Source of the DNA: Neobacillus soli NBRC 102451
GTDB taxonomy: Bacteria; Bacillota; Bacilli; Bacillales; Cytobacillaceae
DNA length: 64,000 bases
Assembly: GCF_001591665.1 (NCBI RefSeq)
Contig: NZ_BCVI01000021.1
Location: forward strand, 149,463-213,462
Direction: 5' to 3'
Each line of letters starts with the position of its first letter. The first letter of the stretch is position 1. Under the pieces are notes generated by a model. The model was given only the letters and a program-made list of their open reading frames with translations. It was not told the DNA's origin and did no database searches. Made by a program: the position numbers and the translations under genes. Shown here in pieces: positions 9,955 through 24,109 of the stretch.

Positions 9955-10212
9955 ATGAAGGAGAAACAAGTAGAGGTAAAATTAAAAACAGGTCTTCAAG
10001 CGCGGCCAGCGGCGCTTTTTGTTCAAGAAGCTAACCGCTTCTCGGCTGATATTTTTCTAGAAAAGGATGGCAAAAAAGTCAATGCAAAAAGTATCATGGG
10101 ATTAATGAGCCTTGCAGTTGGCTCAGGAGTCGTGATTAATATTGTCGCTGACGGGTCAGATGAAGAAACCGCCATCAACGCTTTAACCGAATTTATTGAA
10201 AAAGAACATTAA
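9955..10212 (+). CDS. crh: Catabolite repression HPr-like protein (Crh)
   Basis: An 85-residue HPr paralogue. The decisive residues are Gln15 in GLQARPAA, where HPr has the phosphoryl-accepting His, and Ser46 in NAKSIMGLMSL, the HPr-kinase target. Crh-Ser-P acts as a co-repressor with CcpA and cannot act in PTS transfer. ATG 9955 is chosen over the upstream in-frame codon at 9937 because GGAGG at 9941-9945 lies 9 nt before it. The last gene of the yvc cluster, followed immediately by a terminator. Confidence 0.95.
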   Translation: MKEKQVEVKLKTGLQARPAALFVQEANRFSADIFLEKDGKKVNAKSIMGLMSLAVGSGVVINIVADGSDEETAINALTEFIEKEH

Positions 10213-10252
10213 AAAGGGTTTGGTCTCCAATTCGAGGCCGAACCTTTTTTTT
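10211..10252 (+). terminator. Terminator after crh
   Basis: AAAAAGGGTTTGGTCT pairs with AGGCCGAACCTTTTTT (with G.U pairs) around a short loop, ending in a T run. It overlaps the crh stop. Confidence 0.85.
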
Positions 10253-10311
10253 GTTAAAGGCTTTGGTAGTGGCAGCTATTGTTTTTTAAAACTTTACTGC
10301 CCTCTTGATTA

Positions 10312-10430
10312 AATAAGCCTGATTGGATACCTTTATGCTGATCTTTCAGGGGGAACGGGTTCCAATAAGCCCGATTGAATTCCTTTATCCTGATCTTTCT
10401 GACGGAACGGGTTCCAATAAGTCCAATTTA
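10312..10430. repeat. 52-bp tandem repeat, two copies plus a partial third
   Basis: Units start at 10312, 10364 and 10416, exactly 52 bp apart, each with AATAAG. The first two units are about 85% identical and each ends in the palindrome-like GGAACGGGTTCC. The array lies between the convergent crh and clpP terminators. An open frame through it (10323-10532) has no SD and is judged non-coding. Confidence 0.85.
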
Positions 10431-10456
10431 TATTGTAAAAAGTCAAAAATAAAGTT

Positions 10457-10485
10457 AAAAAAACAACCGGCTCAGAAGCCGATTG
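10457..10485 (-). terminator. Terminator of clpP
   Basis: On the minus strand CAATCGGC and GCCGGTTG form an 8-bp stem (one G.U) with a 6-nt loop, followed by seven Ts. It lies just after the clpP stop. Confidence 0.85.
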
Positions 10486-10494
10486 CTCATGGAA

Positions 10495-11100
10495 TTATTT
10501 TTTATCTTTGCTATCAAGAATATTACGAGTGATGATTTGGTCAATAAGGCCATATTCTTTTGCACGTTCCGCTGTCATGAAGTTATCGCGGTCTGTATCC
10601 CTTTGAAGGACTTCAAGCGGCTGGCCAGTGCGCTCGGCTAAGATGCCATTTAACTTTTCGCGAAGGAACAGGATGCGTTTCGCGGCAATCTCGATTTCCG
10701 TTGCTTGCCCTTGTGCACCGCCAAGTGGCTGGTGAATCATGACTTCAGAATTTGGCAGGGCATAGCGCTTGCCTTTTTGGCCGGCAGCCAGTAAGAATGC
10801 ACCCATGGATGCAGCCATCCCAATACAAACAGTTGATACATCTGCTTTAATATATTGCATTGTGTCATAAATCGCCATTCCGGCTGTGATGCTTCCGCCC
10901 GGACTGTTGATGTAAAGGGTAATATCTTTTTCAGGATTTTCTGCTTCTAAAAATAATAATTGTGCTACAATACTATTGGAAACATTGTCATCAATTCCGC
11001 TTCCAAGCATAATAATCCGGTCTTTTAGCAGACGAGAATAGATGTCATAAGCACGCTCGCCCCGGTTTGTTTGTTCAATAACTGTAGGAATCAAATTCAT
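10495..11100 (-). CDS. clpP: ATP-dependent Clp protease proteolytic subunit (ClpP)
   Basis: ClpP is the barrel-forming serine protease that works with ClpX/ClpC/ClpE ATPases in general and regulated proteolysis. The 201-residue protein has the full catalytic triad: Ser98 in GMAASMGAF, His123 in MIHQPLGG, and Asp172 in DTDRDNFM. An AAAGGAGG site precedes the ATG. The upstream region carries a CtsR-type operator over a SigA promoter (11148-11177), so it should be a heat/protein-stress gene. It is monocistronic with its own terminator. Confidence 0.98.
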   Translation of the reverse strand: MNLIPTVIEQTNRGERAYDIYSRLLKDRIIMLGSGIDDNVSNSIVAQLLFLEAENPEKDITLYINSPGGSITAGMAIYDTMQYIKADVSTVCIGMAASMGAFLLAAGQKGKRYALPNSEVMIHQPLGGAQGQATEIEIAAKRILFLREKLNGILAERTGQPLEVLQRDTDRDNFMTAERAKEYGLIDQIITRNILDSKDKK

Positions 11101-11147
11101 TTTTTTTCCTCCTTTGAGTGGAAAAGGTAATAATAATATGTATTGTT

Positions 11148-11177
11148 ATCATACACCGATGGTCAATAAAGGTCAAA
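11148..11177 (-). promoter_or_regulatory. clpP promoter overlapped by a CtsR operator
   Basis: On the minus strand TTGACC, a 17-nt spacer and TATGAT form a SigA promoter. On the plus strand 11161-11177 reads GGTCAAT-AAA-GGTCAAA, matching the CtsR heptad direct repeat (RGTCAAA-NAN-RGTCAAA) with one mismatch. The operator covers the -35, as expected for repression. Confidence 0.85.
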
Positions 11178-11304
11178 CAATTCGACTTTAAAAATGTTCG
11201 ACAACGTTCCATATTTCATCATATCCATTCCGCACCATTTTAAACCTATTCTATACTTGCAAACTGCGGGAAACTGACATATAATATGTAAGTCGCTAAT
11301 ATTC

Positions 11305-11376
11305 GCCCTCGTGGTGCAACGGATAGCACGCAAGCCTCCGAAGCTTGAAATGCAGGTTCGATTCCTGCCGAGGGCA
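11305..11376 (+). tRNA. tRNA-Arg (anticodon CCG)
   Basis: A complete cloverleaf: acceptor GCCCTCG/CGAGGGC, D-arm GTGC/GCAC, anticodon stem CAAGC/GCTTG with loop CTCCGAA (anticodon CCG, reading CGG), and T-arm GCAGG-TTCGATT-CCTGC. The discriminator is A and CCA is not encoded (TCA follows). 72 nt. A terminator follows at 11383. Confidence 0.95.
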
Positions 11377-11382
11377 TCAGTG

Positions 11383-11420
11383 AAAACCTCCTGTTATTAT
11401 AAACAGGAGGTTTTATTTTT
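11383..11420 (+). terminator. Terminator after tRNA-Arg
   Basis: AAAACCTCCTGTT and AACAGGAGGTTTT form a perfect 13-bp stem with a 6-nt loop, followed by a T-rich tail. Confidence 0.88.
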
Positions 11421-11512
11421 GGGGAAAATTCATTAGTCATCCCCTCCACAGGCTAATTTCCGATACACTAATTTCCCTTCATCGTGTAAAATAGATAAAA
11501 GGGGGGATACTA

Positions 11513-12835
11513 ATGAACTTAAAGGCAGGTTTATGGCAGCAGCAAACGTTAAAATTAGCGATGACGCAGGAGCTATCGCAGGCAATTGCCTTATTACAGT
11601 ATTCGGCCCAAGAACTGGCTGAGTTTTTAGAAAATAAAGCACTCGAAAATCCCCTAATGCAGATTGAACATGGGAATGTCCAGCCGATGAATCCCCTTAT
11701 TGACCGCAACCGGAGAAAGCATCAAAAGGCGGAGAAGGACTGGATTGATCAAATTGCTGATAAACCATTTTCACTTGAAGATCAATTAATCTCTCAATTA
11801 AATATTAAAACATTGTCATCGGAGCAAGTAAGAGTCCTCCGTCATCTTATTCAGAATCTTGATGAAAACGGTTACTTTTTAGGTGATCTATGCAGAATCG
11901 CTGAAAACTTACGAGTACCAGAGGAATTAGTGGAAGAATGTTTAGCTATCATTCAAACACTTGAACCTGCGGGAATCGGGGCACGGAACCTTCAAGAATG
12001 CCTGTTAATGCAAATTTATTATCAAAACCCAGATAACGATCTAGCTCAGAATATTATTTCGAACTTTTTTGTGCCTTTTGCGGAGAAGAAGTGGAAACAA
12101 ATTGCGAAGGTGATGCAAATTACACTAAAAGAGATTCAGGATGTGTTTGATGACATTCAAAAATTGAATCCAAAACCGGCTGCACTTTTGGGCCGAAACG
12201 AGACAACATACATCATTCCCGATGCGATTATCGAGCAATCACAGGAAGGATTAACTGTTCGAATGTTTGATGATGCCCTCCCAAGAATCAGTTTTAATGA
12301 ACAATATTTTAAAAAATTTAAGGACCAGGACCCACAGGTCAGCCGCTTTTTACAGGATAAGGTCCAGGATTATCAATGGATTCAAAAAAGTATTGAACAG
12401 CGTAAAGAGACTCTGACAAGAGTTGTCGCAAAAATCGTTGAAAAGCAAACCGCATTTTTTCAAAAAGGTTCGCAGCAGTTAGTGCCGATGACAATGAAGG
12501 AAGTGGCGGCTGAACTTGAAATCCATGAATCAACTGTGAGCAGAGCAGTCCGGGAAAAATATGTGCAGACACCGCTCGGTACATTCACATTAAAATCATT
12601 TTTCACTAGCACGATTCAAACAGTCTCAGAGGATGAAAATACTTCGTCCACACAGGTAAAGAAGGCAATCAGTCAATTAATTGAAAAAGAGAATAAACAA
12701 AGACCGCTTTCCGACCAGGAAATTGTCGAGCAACTAAAAACGATGGAGGGAATGGTCATCTCAAGACGGACTATCGCCAAGTACCGCGATCAATTGGGAA
12801 TTCTCTCCTCTTCAAAAAGAAAACGGTTTGATTGA
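11513..12835 (+). CDS. rpoN: RNA polymerase sigma-54 factor (RpoN/SigL)
   Basis: A 440-residue sigma-54. The N-terminal Gln-rich activator-interaction region is visible (LWQQQTLKLAMTQELSQAIALLQYS). The core-binding domain follows, then the helix-turn-helix (MTMKEVAAELEIHESTVSRAVREKYVQT split across about residues 325-350), and the C-terminal RpoN box appears as SRRTIAKYRD. It directs enhancer-dependent promoters for amino-acid and related catabolism in Bacillus. A GGGGGG tract precedes the ATG. The next gene starts 14 nt after its stop, probably co-transcribed. Confidence 0.95.
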   Translation: MNLKAGLWQQQTLKLAMTQELSQAIALLQYSAQELAEFLENKALENPLMQIEHGNVQPMNPLIDRNRRKHQKAEKDWIDQIADKPFSLEDQLISQLNIKTLSSEQVRVLRHLIQNLDENGYFLGDLCRIAENLRVPEELVEECLAIIQTLEPAGIGARNLQECLLMQIYYQNPDNDLAQNIISNFFVPFAEKKWKQIAKVMQITLKEIQDVFDDIQKLNPKPAALLGRNETTYIIPDAIIEQSQEGLTVRMFDDALPRISFNEQYFKKFKDQDPQVSRFLQDKVQDYQWIQKSIEQRKETLTRVVAKIVEKQTAFFQKGSQQLVPMTMKEVAAELEIHESTVSRAVREKYVQTPLGTFTLKSFFTSTIQTVSEDENTSSTQVKKAISQLIEKENKQRPLSDQEIVEQLKTMEGMVISRRTIAKYRDQLGILSSSKRKRFD

Positions 12836-12849
12836 AAGGAACAAAAATT

Positions 12850-13107
12850 ATGACGGAAACAACAATCACTTTATATACTAGGAACCGCTGCCCGCTATGT
12901 GATAAAGCAAAAGCCATCCTTCAAGAGCTGAAAGAAGAATTTAATTTTCGCATAGAAGAAATCGATATTGAATCAAGTGATGAATTAACGGAAAGCTACG
13001 GATTAATGATTCCGGTCATTCATATTGACGGTGAAGAAGTCGGATTTGGGTTTGTTGACAAATTCGACATAAGTAACCGTTTACAAGAAAAAAAGCCAAT
13101 CTTATAA
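12850..13107 (+). CDS. Glutaredoxin-like thioredoxin-fold protein
   Basis: An 85-residue thioredoxin-fold protein with the redox motif CPLC near residue 14 (TLYTRNRCPLCDKAKAIL) and the cis-Pro region MIPVIHIDGEEV. This fits the small glutaredoxin-like family (DUF836 type). Disulfide exchange in the cytoplasm is likely; the partner is unknown. ATG 12850 follows GAAAGGAAC; an in-frame TTG at 12832 overlaps the rpoN stop but has no suitable SD. The cggR promoter begins 2 nt after the stop. Confidence 0.82.
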   Translation: MTETTITLYTRNRCPLCDKAKAILQELKEEFNFRIEEIDIESSDELTESYGLMIPVIHIDGEEVGFGFVDKFDISNRLQEKKPIL

Positions 13108-13108
13108 G

Positions 13109-13137
13109 TTGAAATAGATTTTCACTCCTGCTACAAT
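13109..13137 (+). promoter_or_regulatory. SigA promoter of the cggR-gap operon
   Basis: TTGAAA (13109-13114), 17-nt spacer, TACAAT (13132-13137). The CggR operator lies about 36 nt downstream. Confidence 0.82.
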
Positions 13138-13172
13138 AAAAACGTACCAAGGGTGATTTTTTTTTGATGTGG

Positions 13173-13208
13173 CGGGACATAATATGTCTATGGTGGACAT
13201 TTTGCGAC
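13173..13208 (+). promoter_or_regulatory. CggR operator
   Basis: The B. subtilis operator is CGGGAC-N6-TGTC-N4-CGGGAC-N6-TGTC. Here 13173-13188 is CGGGACATAATATGTC, an exact first half. After TATG comes GTGGAC-N6-CGAC, a degraded second half with the same spacing. Its location between promoter and cggR implies autorepression by roadblock, relieved by fructose-1,6-bisphosphate. Confidence 0.88.
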
Positions 13209-13239
13209 CAACTACATATAATAAAGGAGCATGTGATTC

Positions 13240-14262
13240 ATGCAATCATTTATCGATATACAAAAAAGATTATTACCCGACCTACTCCAAGTCCTCCAAA
13301 AAAGATATTCTATCCTACGATACATAGGTTTTATGCAGCCAGTAGGAAGAAGGAGTTTAGCGATCAGCCTTGGGTATACCGAAAGAATTCTTCGTAGCGA
13401 GGTTGATTTTTTAAAGGAACAAAATCTTCTCTACACGAACAATGTGGGAATGAGTTTAACCCCCGAAGGGAAAAACTTGCTTGAAGATCTTGAAGGTTTG
13501 ATGCGCGAGTTAAAGGGTATTGATGTGATGGAGCTGGAGTTAAAACACCGGCTTGGCATCAAAAAAGTCATCATCGTACCTGGCGATAGTGATCTGTCCC
13601 CATTGGTCAAGGGGGAACTTGGGAAGGCATCTGCTACCTGCATGAAAAAGCTTCTTGGCGGGGAAAATATCATCGCTGTCACTGGTGGTTCAACAATGGC
13701 TGCCATTGCGGAAAGACTATCACCCGAGCATAGTCAAAAGGAATTACTATTTGTTCCGGCACGTGGGGGAGTTGGCGAGGATGTCCAAAATCAAGCGAAT
13801 ACCATTTGCTCGATTATGGCGAAAAACACACATTCCAAACACCGTGTTTTCTATGTTCCAGATCAGGTCAGTACGGAGATTTATCAATCCCTTATCCGAG
13901 AGCCTGACATTGATGAGGTGTTAAGCCTGATTAAATCAGCGAGCATGGTTCTTCATGGAATTGGAGATGCTATCACAATGGCCGAACGACGAAAAACCAA
14001 CCCGGAAATAAAGAAAAAATTAGAAAGCGGGAAGGCTGTTGGCGAGGCTTTTGGCTACTATTTTAACGAGAGTGGCGAAATTGTTCACAAGGTGTTAACG
14101 ATTGGCCTTCAGTTAAAAGATCTCGCAAACATTCCGGATGTCATTGCCGTTGCAGGAGGGACCTCAAAGGCAAAGGCAATCAAGGCATACTTAAAACAAG
14201 CACCAGCATCGACGATATTAATCACCGACGAAGGTGCAGCAAAACAGTTAATAAAAGGATAA
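13240..14262 (+). CDS. cggR: Central glycolytic genes regulator (CggR)
   Basis: A 340-residue SorC/DeoR-family repressor. The N-terminal winged helix is at about residues 20-75 (RRSLAISLGYTERILRSEVDFLKEQ) and the C-terminal sugar-phosphate-binding domain includes AVTGGSTMAAIAERL and VAVAGGTSKAKAI. In B. subtilis it represses its own operon unless FBP is high. The ATG at 13240 follows AAAGGAG; an upstream ATG at 13231 runs directly into a stop. A small A/T hairpin overlaps its stop (14253-14270), near where B. subtilis processes the cggR-gapA mRNA. Confidence 0.95.
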   Translation: MQSFIDIQKRLLPDLLQVLQKRYSILRYIGFMQPVGRRSLAISLGYTERILRSEVDFLKEQNLLYTNNVGMSLTPEGKNLLEDLEGLMRELKGIDVMELELKHRLGIKKVIIVPGDSDLSPLVKGELGKASATCMKKLLGGENIIAVTGGSTMAAIAERLSPEHSQKELLFVPARGGVGEDVQNQANTICSIMAKNTHSKHRVFYVPDQVSTEIYQSLIREPDIDEVLSLIKSASMVLHGIGDAITMAERRKTNPEIKKKLESGKAVGEAFGYYFNESGEIVHKVLTIGLQLKDLANIPDVIAVAGGTSKAKAIKAYLKQAPASTILITDEGAAKQLIKG

Positions 14263-14301
14263 TTCCTTTTTAAAAAATAAAACATATCCTTACACAAATA
14301 A

Positions 14302-15324
<1,023 letters not shown>

Positions 15325-15346
15325 TTTTTTAAGAAATTGGATATGG

Positions 15347-15376
15347 TTGGAATTCCAATCGTAGACAGTCTATAAT
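15347..15376 (+). promoter_or_regulatory. Candidate promoter for pgk-tpiA-gpmI-eno
   Basis: TTGGAA (15347-15352), 18-nt spacer, TATAAT (15371-15376). It precedes, not follows, the terminator hairpin at 15392, so transcripts from it must also pass that hairpin. Confidence 0.6.
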
Positions 15377-15391
15377 GATAAATGGTATTCC

Positions 15392-15426
15392 AAAGGGGAG
15401 CGGGGAGGATTCCCCCTCCTTTTTTT
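15392..15426 (+). terminator. Terminator hairpin between gap and pgk
   Basis: GGAGCGGGG pairs with CCCCCTCC (one bulged C) around AGGATT, and is followed by seven Ts. Only 35 nt separate it from the pgk start, leaving little room for another promoter. Partial read-through or regulated attenuation is implied. Confidence 0.75.
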
Positions 15427-15461
15427 AATGATTAGGCCAATACTTTTAGGAGGTCCTTTGC

Positions 15462-16646
15462 ATGAATAAGAAAACACTAAAAGATATCGATGTAAAAGGA
15501 AAACGCGTTTTTTGCCGGGTGGATTTCAATGTCCCGATGCAGGATGGAAAAATTTCTGACGAAACACGGATTCGGGCTGCCTTGCCAACCATTCAATACT
15601 TAATGGATAACGGCGCAAAAGTGATTTTGGCAAGCCATTACGGACGTCCAAAAGGTCAAGTGGTTGAAGAAATGCGCTTAACTCCAGTAGCGGTAAGACT
15701 TTCTGAATTACTTGGGAAGGACGTGAAAAAGGCGGATGAGGCGTATGGTGATTCTGTAAAGGCATTGATCGAGGCAATGAACGAAGGCGATTGTTTATTG
15801 CTTGAAAATGTTCGCTTCTATCCTGGTGAAGAAAAGAATGATCCAGAGCTAGCGAAGGCATTTGCTGAGCTTGCTGATGTTTATGTCAATGATGCGTTTG
15901 GTGCTGCCCACCGCGCCCATGCTTCAACAGAGGGAATTGCACACAATCTTCCGGCTGTTTCCGGCTTCTTAATGGAAAAAGAATTGGATGTACTCGGTAA
16001 GGCTCTTTCTAATCCGGAACGTCCTTTTACAGCGATTATTGGCGGTGCGAAGGTAAAGGACAAGATTGGCGTCATTGAAAATTTATTAGAATTAGTCGAC
16101 AACCTCATTATTGGTGGCGGACTTGCTTATACCTTTGTAAAAGCACAAGGACATGAGGTTGGGAAATCACTGCTAGAAGTGGATAAGATTGATCTCGCGA
16201 AATCATTCATTGAAAAAGCCAAGGCTAAAGGCGTTAATTTTTATATGCCAGTAGATGCGGTTGTAGCAGATGATTTCTCGGCAGATGCGAACTCTAAAGT
16301 TGTGGCAATTGAAGAAATTCCAGCAGATTGGGAAGCACTTGATATCGGACCGAAAACAGCAGAAATTTATCGTGATGTCATTCAAAAATCGAAATTGGTC
16401 ATCTGGAATGGACCGATGGGCGTGTTTGAAATTGATAAGTTTGCCGGCGGAACAAAAGCGGTTGCCGAAGCACTTGCCGCATCAGAAGGTACATATTCAG
16501 TTATTGGCGGCGGCGATTCAGCAGCAGCAGTTGAAAAGTTTGGCTTGGCAGATAAAATGAGCCATATTTCCACAGGCGGCGGCGCTTCCCTTGAGTTTAT
16601 GGAAGGCAAAGCATTGCCAGGCGTTGTGGCGTTAAAGGATAAATAA
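15462..16646 (+). CDS. pgk: Phosphoglycerate kinase (Pgk)
   Basis: The 394-residue enzyme transfers phosphate from 1,3-bisphosphoglycerate to ADP. The substrate loop near the N-terminus ([14 protein letters not shown]), the SHYGRPKG loop, the [10 protein letters not shown] segment, and the nucleotide-binding C-lobe (WNGPMGVFE and [11 protein letters not shown]) are all present. AGGAGGT is 7 nt before the ATG. First gene of the lower-glycolysis block downstream of the gap terminator. Confidence 0.98.
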   Translation: MNKKTLKDIDVKGKRVFCRVDFNVPMQDGKISDETRIRAALPTIQYLMDNGAKVILASHYGRPKGQVVEEMRLTPVAVRLSELLGKDVKKADEAYGDSVKALIEAMNEGDCLLLENVRFYPGEEKNDPELAKAFAELADVYVNDAFGAAHRAHASTEGIAHNLPAVSGFLMEKELDVLGKALSNPERPFTAIIGGAKVKDKIGVIENLLELVDNLIIGGGLAYTFVKAQGHEVGKSLLEVDKIDLAKSFIEKAKAKGVNFYMPVDAVVADDFSADANSKVVAIEEIPADWEALDIGPKTAEIYRDVIQKSKLVIWNGPMGVFEIDKFAGGTKAVAEALAASEGTYSVIGGGDSAAAVEKFGLADKMSHISTGGGASLEFMEGKALPGVVALKDK

Positions 16647-16682
16647 TTTTTTAAATTGAATTTGTAGAATCTCCCCCTTTAA

Positions 16683-19005
<2,323 letters not shown>

Positions 19006-19017
19006 CTTAATTTTTAA

Positions 19018-20328
<1,311 letters not shown>

Positions 20329-20335
20329 TCCTTGT

Positions 20336-20371
20336 AACTACCACAATCCTAAAGATTGTGGTAGTTTTTTT
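20336..20371 (+). terminator. Terminator of the glycolytic operon
   Basis: AACTACCACAATC and GATTGTGGTAGTT form a perfect 13-bp stem around CTAAA, followed by Ts. Confidence 0.9.
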
Positions 20372-20507
20372 AAAAAAAGATAGTGTCGAAATAGAGTGCA
20401 TTCCCATGATTCACCTGCAGATTCGCAATAACTACTATTGTTAAAAGGCAGATAATATGGTAAATTTAATATACTGTGAAATGTACGTCTAACAGGAGGT
20501 GGCCTTC

Positions 20508-20741
20508 ATGCATACATTTATTGTGATTTTATTAGTTATCGTAAGTATTGGACTTATTGGGGTCGTATTACTTCAATCAGGTAAAAGCGCTGGATTATCC
20601 GGTGCCATTTCTGGTGGTGCTGAATCCCTATTCGGTAAGCAAAAAGCGCGGGGAATTGACTTGATTCTACATCGTATTACGATTGTATTATCCGTATTAT
20701 TCTTCATTCTTGCTCTTGGAGTTGTTTACTTTAAAATCTAA
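20508..20741 (+). CDS. secG: Preprotein translocase subunit SecG
   Basis: A 77-residue inner-membrane protein with two hydrophobic helices (about residues 1-22 and 50-74) joined by the conserved loop [20 protein letters not shown]. SecG assists SecYEG-mediated protein export. AGGAGG at 20494-20499 fixes ATG 20508; the in-frame GTG at 20499 overlaps that SD. Gene order secG-est-rnr-smpB-ssrA matches B. subtilis. Confidence 0.95.
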   Translation: MHTFIVILLVIVSIGLIGVVLLQSGKSAGLSGAISGGAESLFGKQKARGIDLILHRITIVLSVLFFILALGVVYFKI

Positions 20742-20753
20742 TATTCAACACTA

Positions 20754-20781
20754 AAACCTGGCCAGTGTGCCAGGTTTTTTG
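20754..20781 (+). terminator. Terminator after secG
   Basis: AAAACCTGGC pairs with GCCAGGTTTT around CAGTGT, then Ts. Confidence 0.88.
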
Positions 20782-20891
20782 TTGTTAATGGCAGACACTT
20801 TCCAACACACAAGCCTTTTTTCTGGAATGTTCACCCCCAGATTGCTTAAACTAAAGGGTAATGACTACAAAGAATTAAAGGAGTTTTTCAA

Positions 20892-21638
20892 ATGAAGGTA
20901 TCGACCCCTAAGCCGTTTACTTTTGAAGGAGGAAAAAGAGCCATTCTCCTCTTGCACGGTTTCACCGGCAACTCAGCCGATGTCCGGATGCTTGGCCGCT
21001 TCCTCGAAAAAAAGGGTTACACCTGCCATGCCCCACATTACAAAGGTCATGGAGTACCGCCGGAGGAACTTGTTCATACCGGCCCAGAAGATTGGTGGCA
21101 GGATGTCATAAACGGCTATCATTTTTTAAAAAATAAAGGTCACGAAGAAATTGCAGTCGCCGGACTGTCACTTGGCGGCGTATTTTCCTTGAAATTGGGT
21201 TACACTGTACCTATAAAAGGTATTGTACCGATGTGTGCGCCAATGCATATTAAAAGTGAAGAAGTGATGTACGAAGGAATCCTTGAATATGCTCGTGAAT
21301 TTAAAAGGTATGAAGGAAAAACAGACGAGCAAATCGAAATGGAAATGAATGAGTTTAAAAAGACACCGATGAACACATTAAAGGCACTGCAGCAATTAAT
21401 TGCCGATGTTCGTGAAAATGTAGATATGATCTACGCGCCGACATTTGTAGTCCAAGCCCGCCACGACAAAATGATTAACACCGAAAGTGCCAACATTATT
21501 TACAACGAAATCGAATCAGTTACCAAGGAAATCAAATGGTATGAAGAATCCGGTCACGTCATTACGCTTGATAAAGAACGGGACCAGCTCCACGAGGACG
21601 TTTATACCTTTTTAGAAAAATTAGACTGGCACGATTAA
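20892..21638 (+). CDS. est: Carboxylesterase, alpha/beta hydrolase (Est/YvaK)
   Basis: A 248-residue cytoplasmic alpha/beta hydrolase like Geobacillus Est30 and B. subtilis YvaK. The oxyanion-hole motif is [11 protein letters not shown], the nucleophile elbow GLSLGG with catalytic Ser near residue 95, the acid in the ARHDKMI segment, and His in [12 protein letters not shown]. It hydrolyses short- to medium-chain esters; the physiological substrate is unknown. It is 24 nt upstream of rnr and probably co-transcribed. Confidence 0.93.
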   Translation: MKVSTPKPFTFEGGKRAILLLHGFTGNSADVRMLGRFLEKKGYTCHAPHYKGHGVPPEELVHTGPEDWWQDVINGYHFLKNKGHEEIAVAGLSLGGVFSLKLGYTVPIKGIVPMCAPMHIKSEEVMYEGILEYAREFKRYEGKTDEQIEMEMNEFKKTPMNTLKALQQLIADVRENVDMIYAPTFVVQARHDKMINTESANIIYNEIESVTKEIKWYEESGHVITLDKERDQLHEDVYTFLEKLDWHD

Positions 21639-21662
21639 TAAAGACCCAAAGGAGGGATTTGC

Positions 21663-24020
21663 TTGGAAGATAGCATACAAATGCACATTGACAAGCTTTT
21701 GCAATATATGAGGGACGAGGCTTACAAACCATTAACGGTCCAGGAGCTTGAAGCGGCATTCGGCATTCAAGACTCCAGCGACTTTAAGGAGTTTGTTAAA
21801 GCCCTTGTCCAAATGGAAGAAAAGGGGTTAGTCGTCCGAACGCGCAGCAACCGGTACGGCCTGCCGCAAAAAATGAACTTAATCCGCGGTAAACTAATTG
21901 GTCATGCCAAAGGATTTGCGTTTGTCGCACCAGACGAGCCGGGTATGGATGATATTTTTATCCCGCCAAATGAAACAAACACCGCAATGCATGGCGATAT
22001 CGTGTTAGCCCGCGTTTCATCAGAAACCTCAGGAACTCGCCGGGAAGGAAGCATTATCCGCATTGTTGAACGAGGGGTCCAGCAGATCGTTGGAACCTAT
22101 GTGGAAAGCAAAAGCTTTGGCTTTGTGATTCCCGATGATAAAAAATTCGCCAATGATATTTTTATTCCGAAAGCTGCTTCTAAAGGGGCTGTCGAAGGTC
22201 ATAAAGTGGTCGTTAAGCTCATCACCTATCCGGAAGGACGTAAAAGTGCGGAAGGTGAAGTGATCACCGTTCTTGGCCACAAAAACGACCCGGGCGTGGA
22301 TATCCTGTCAGTCATACATAAGCACGGCTTACCAATGGCTTTTCCGGATGAAGTCCTCAAACAGGCTAACGAAACACCGGAAACAATTGATGAAAGTGAA
22401 TTGGCGAACCGTCGTGACCTCCGCGGCGAAACGATTGTTACGATTGACGGCGCAGACGCGAAAGATCTTGATGACGCCGTAACGGTTACAAAGCTTGAGA
22501 ACGGCAACTTTAAACTTGGTGTCCATATTGCGGATGTAAGTTATTATGTAAAAGAAGGCACGCCGATTGACCTTGAAGCAGAGGAACGGGCAACGAGCGT
22601 ATATTTAGTAGATAGGGTTATTCCGATGATCCCGCACCGCCTTTCCAATGGGATTTGTTCCTTAAACCCGAAGGTAGACCGGTTAACACTCTCATGTAAT
22701 ATGGAAATCAATTCAGATGGCACCGTCGTCTCGCATGAAATTTTTCAAAGTGTGATTAAAACAACGGAACGGATGACCTATAGTGATGTAAATAAAATTC
22801 TTGTCGAGCATGATGAGGAAACACGGGCAAGGTACGAGCCCCTAGTGCCGATGTTTGTAATGATGGAAGAACTCGCCGCAATCCTTCGCCATAAACGAAT
22901 GAAGCGGGGAGCGATCGACTTCGATTTCAAAGAATCAAAAGTGCTTGTCGATGAGGAAGGAAAACCAACAGATGTCGTTCTGCGCGAGCGTTCAGTAGCA
23001 GAGAAATTAATTGAAGAGTTTATGCTTGCTGCCAATGAAACTGTCGCTGAGCATTTCCACTGGATGGAAGTTCCGTTTATTTACCGGATTCACGAGGATC
23101 CAAAGGAAGATAAGCTCCGCAAATTTTTCGAGTTTATTACCAATTTCGGCTACATTGTGAAAGGGACGGCTAACGATGTCCATCCAAAGGCCCTTCAGGA
23201 AATTATTGAAGAGGTGCAGGGAAAGCCGGAGGAAATGGTCGTTTCGAAAGTGATGCTGCGCTCAATGCAGCAGGCAAAATATGATCCGGAAAGTCTCGGA
23301 CATTTCGGATTATCGACTGAGTTCTATACCCATTTCACTTCACCGATTCGCCGTTATCCTGATACGATTGTGCATCGTTTAATTCGGACGTACCTCATCG
23401 AAGGAAAGCTCGATGAGAAGACAAGGGCAAAATGGGATGCCCGCTTACCTGAGATTGCCGATCATTCTTCAAAAATGGAGCGCCGTTCCGTTGATGCCGA
23501 GCGGGAAACCGACGAATTGAAGAAAGCGGAATACATGGAGGACAAGATTGGCGAGGAGTATGATGGAATTATCAGCTCTGTCACTAATTTTGGTATGTTT
23601 GTGGAGCTGCCAAATACGATTGAAGGTCTCGTCCATGTCAGCTATATGACCGATGATTACTATCGCTATGACGAGCGCCATCTCGCGATGATTGGCGAGC
23701 GGACCGGCAATGTCTTCAGGATTGGCGATGAGATTACTGTTCGGCTCGTAAAAGTAAATAAAGAAGAGCGCTCGATAGACTTTGAAATCGTCGGGATGAA
23801 GGGAACCCCACGTCGTGAACGTTCTGAAACGCCGAAGGTTTTCAAAACGGGCAGTGATACCCACAAACCGCGCCGTAATAAACAGCAGGGCGACCGTAAG
23901 AAAGACAGTAATCAAAAGTCCGAATCAGCTGGCGGAGGTCAGGGTAACAAAGCGAAAAGAAAACGTAAATTTTACGATAATGTCCCTAAATCTAAAAGTA
24001 CCAAGCGAAAAAATAAATGA
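21663..24020 (+). CDS. rnr: Ribonuclease R (Rnr)
   Basis: A 785-residue 3'-5' exoribonuclease. Domains in order: N-terminal helix-turn-helix (about 1-65), two cold-shock domains (about 70-230), the RNB catalytic domain (about 255-585, with [14 protein letters not shown] and HIADVSYYV providing catalytic Asps), an S1 domain (about 630-710, [17 protein letters not shown]), and a basic Lys/Arg-rich tail. It degrades structured RNA and defective mRNAs released in trans-translation, fitting its place beside smpB and ssrA. The start is TTG 21663, 6 nt after AAGGAGGG. Confidence 0.97.
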   Translation: MEDSIQMHIDKLLQYMRDEAYKPLTVQELEAAFGIQDSSDFKEFVKALVQMEEKGLVVRTRSNRYGLPQKMNLIRGKLIGHAKGFAFVAPDEPGMDDIFIPPNETNTAMHGDIVLARVSSETSGTRREGSIIRIVERGVQQIVGTYVESKSFGFVIPDDKKFANDIFIPKAASKGAVEGHKVVVKLITYPEGRKSAEGEVITVLGHKNDPGVDILSVIHKHGLPMAFPDEVLKQANETPETIDESELANRRDLRGETIVTIDGADAKDLDDAVTVTKLENGNFKLGVHIADVSYYVKEGTPIDLEAEERATSVYLVDRVIPMIPHRLSNGICSLNPKVDRLTLSCNMEINSDGTVVSHEIFQSVIKTTERMTYSDVNKILVEHDEETRARYEPLVPMFVMMEELAAILRHKRMKRGAIDFDFKESKVLVDEEGKPTDVVLRERSVAEKLIEEFMLAANETVAEHFHWMEVPFIYRIHEDPKEDKLRKFFEFITNFGYIVKGTANDVHPKALQEIIEEVQGKPEEMVVSKVMLRSMQQAKYDPESLGHFGLSTEFYTHFTSPIRRYPDTIVHRLIRTYLIEGKLDEKTRAKWDARLPEIADHSSKMERRSVDAERETDELKKAEYMEDKIGEEYDGIISSVTNFGMFVELPNTIEGLVHVSYMTDDYYRYDERHLAMIGERTGNVFRIGDEITVRLVKVNKEERSIDFEIVGMKGTPRRERSETPKVFKTGSDTHKPRRNKQQGDRKKDSNQKSESAGGGQGNKAKRKRKFYDNVPKSKSTKRKNK

Positions 24021-24109
24021 TAATCTCAGGGGGCCTTTACGCAAGGCCTCTTTTGATTGTGTGGCTCTATTAATTCTGCTAAAATAAATCCATAGATGAG
24101 GTGAGAAAA

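Noticed and set aside
10323..10532. 69-residue open frame
   Set aside because: It runs through the 52-bp repeats and a clpP terminator, with no SD and no recognisable protein.
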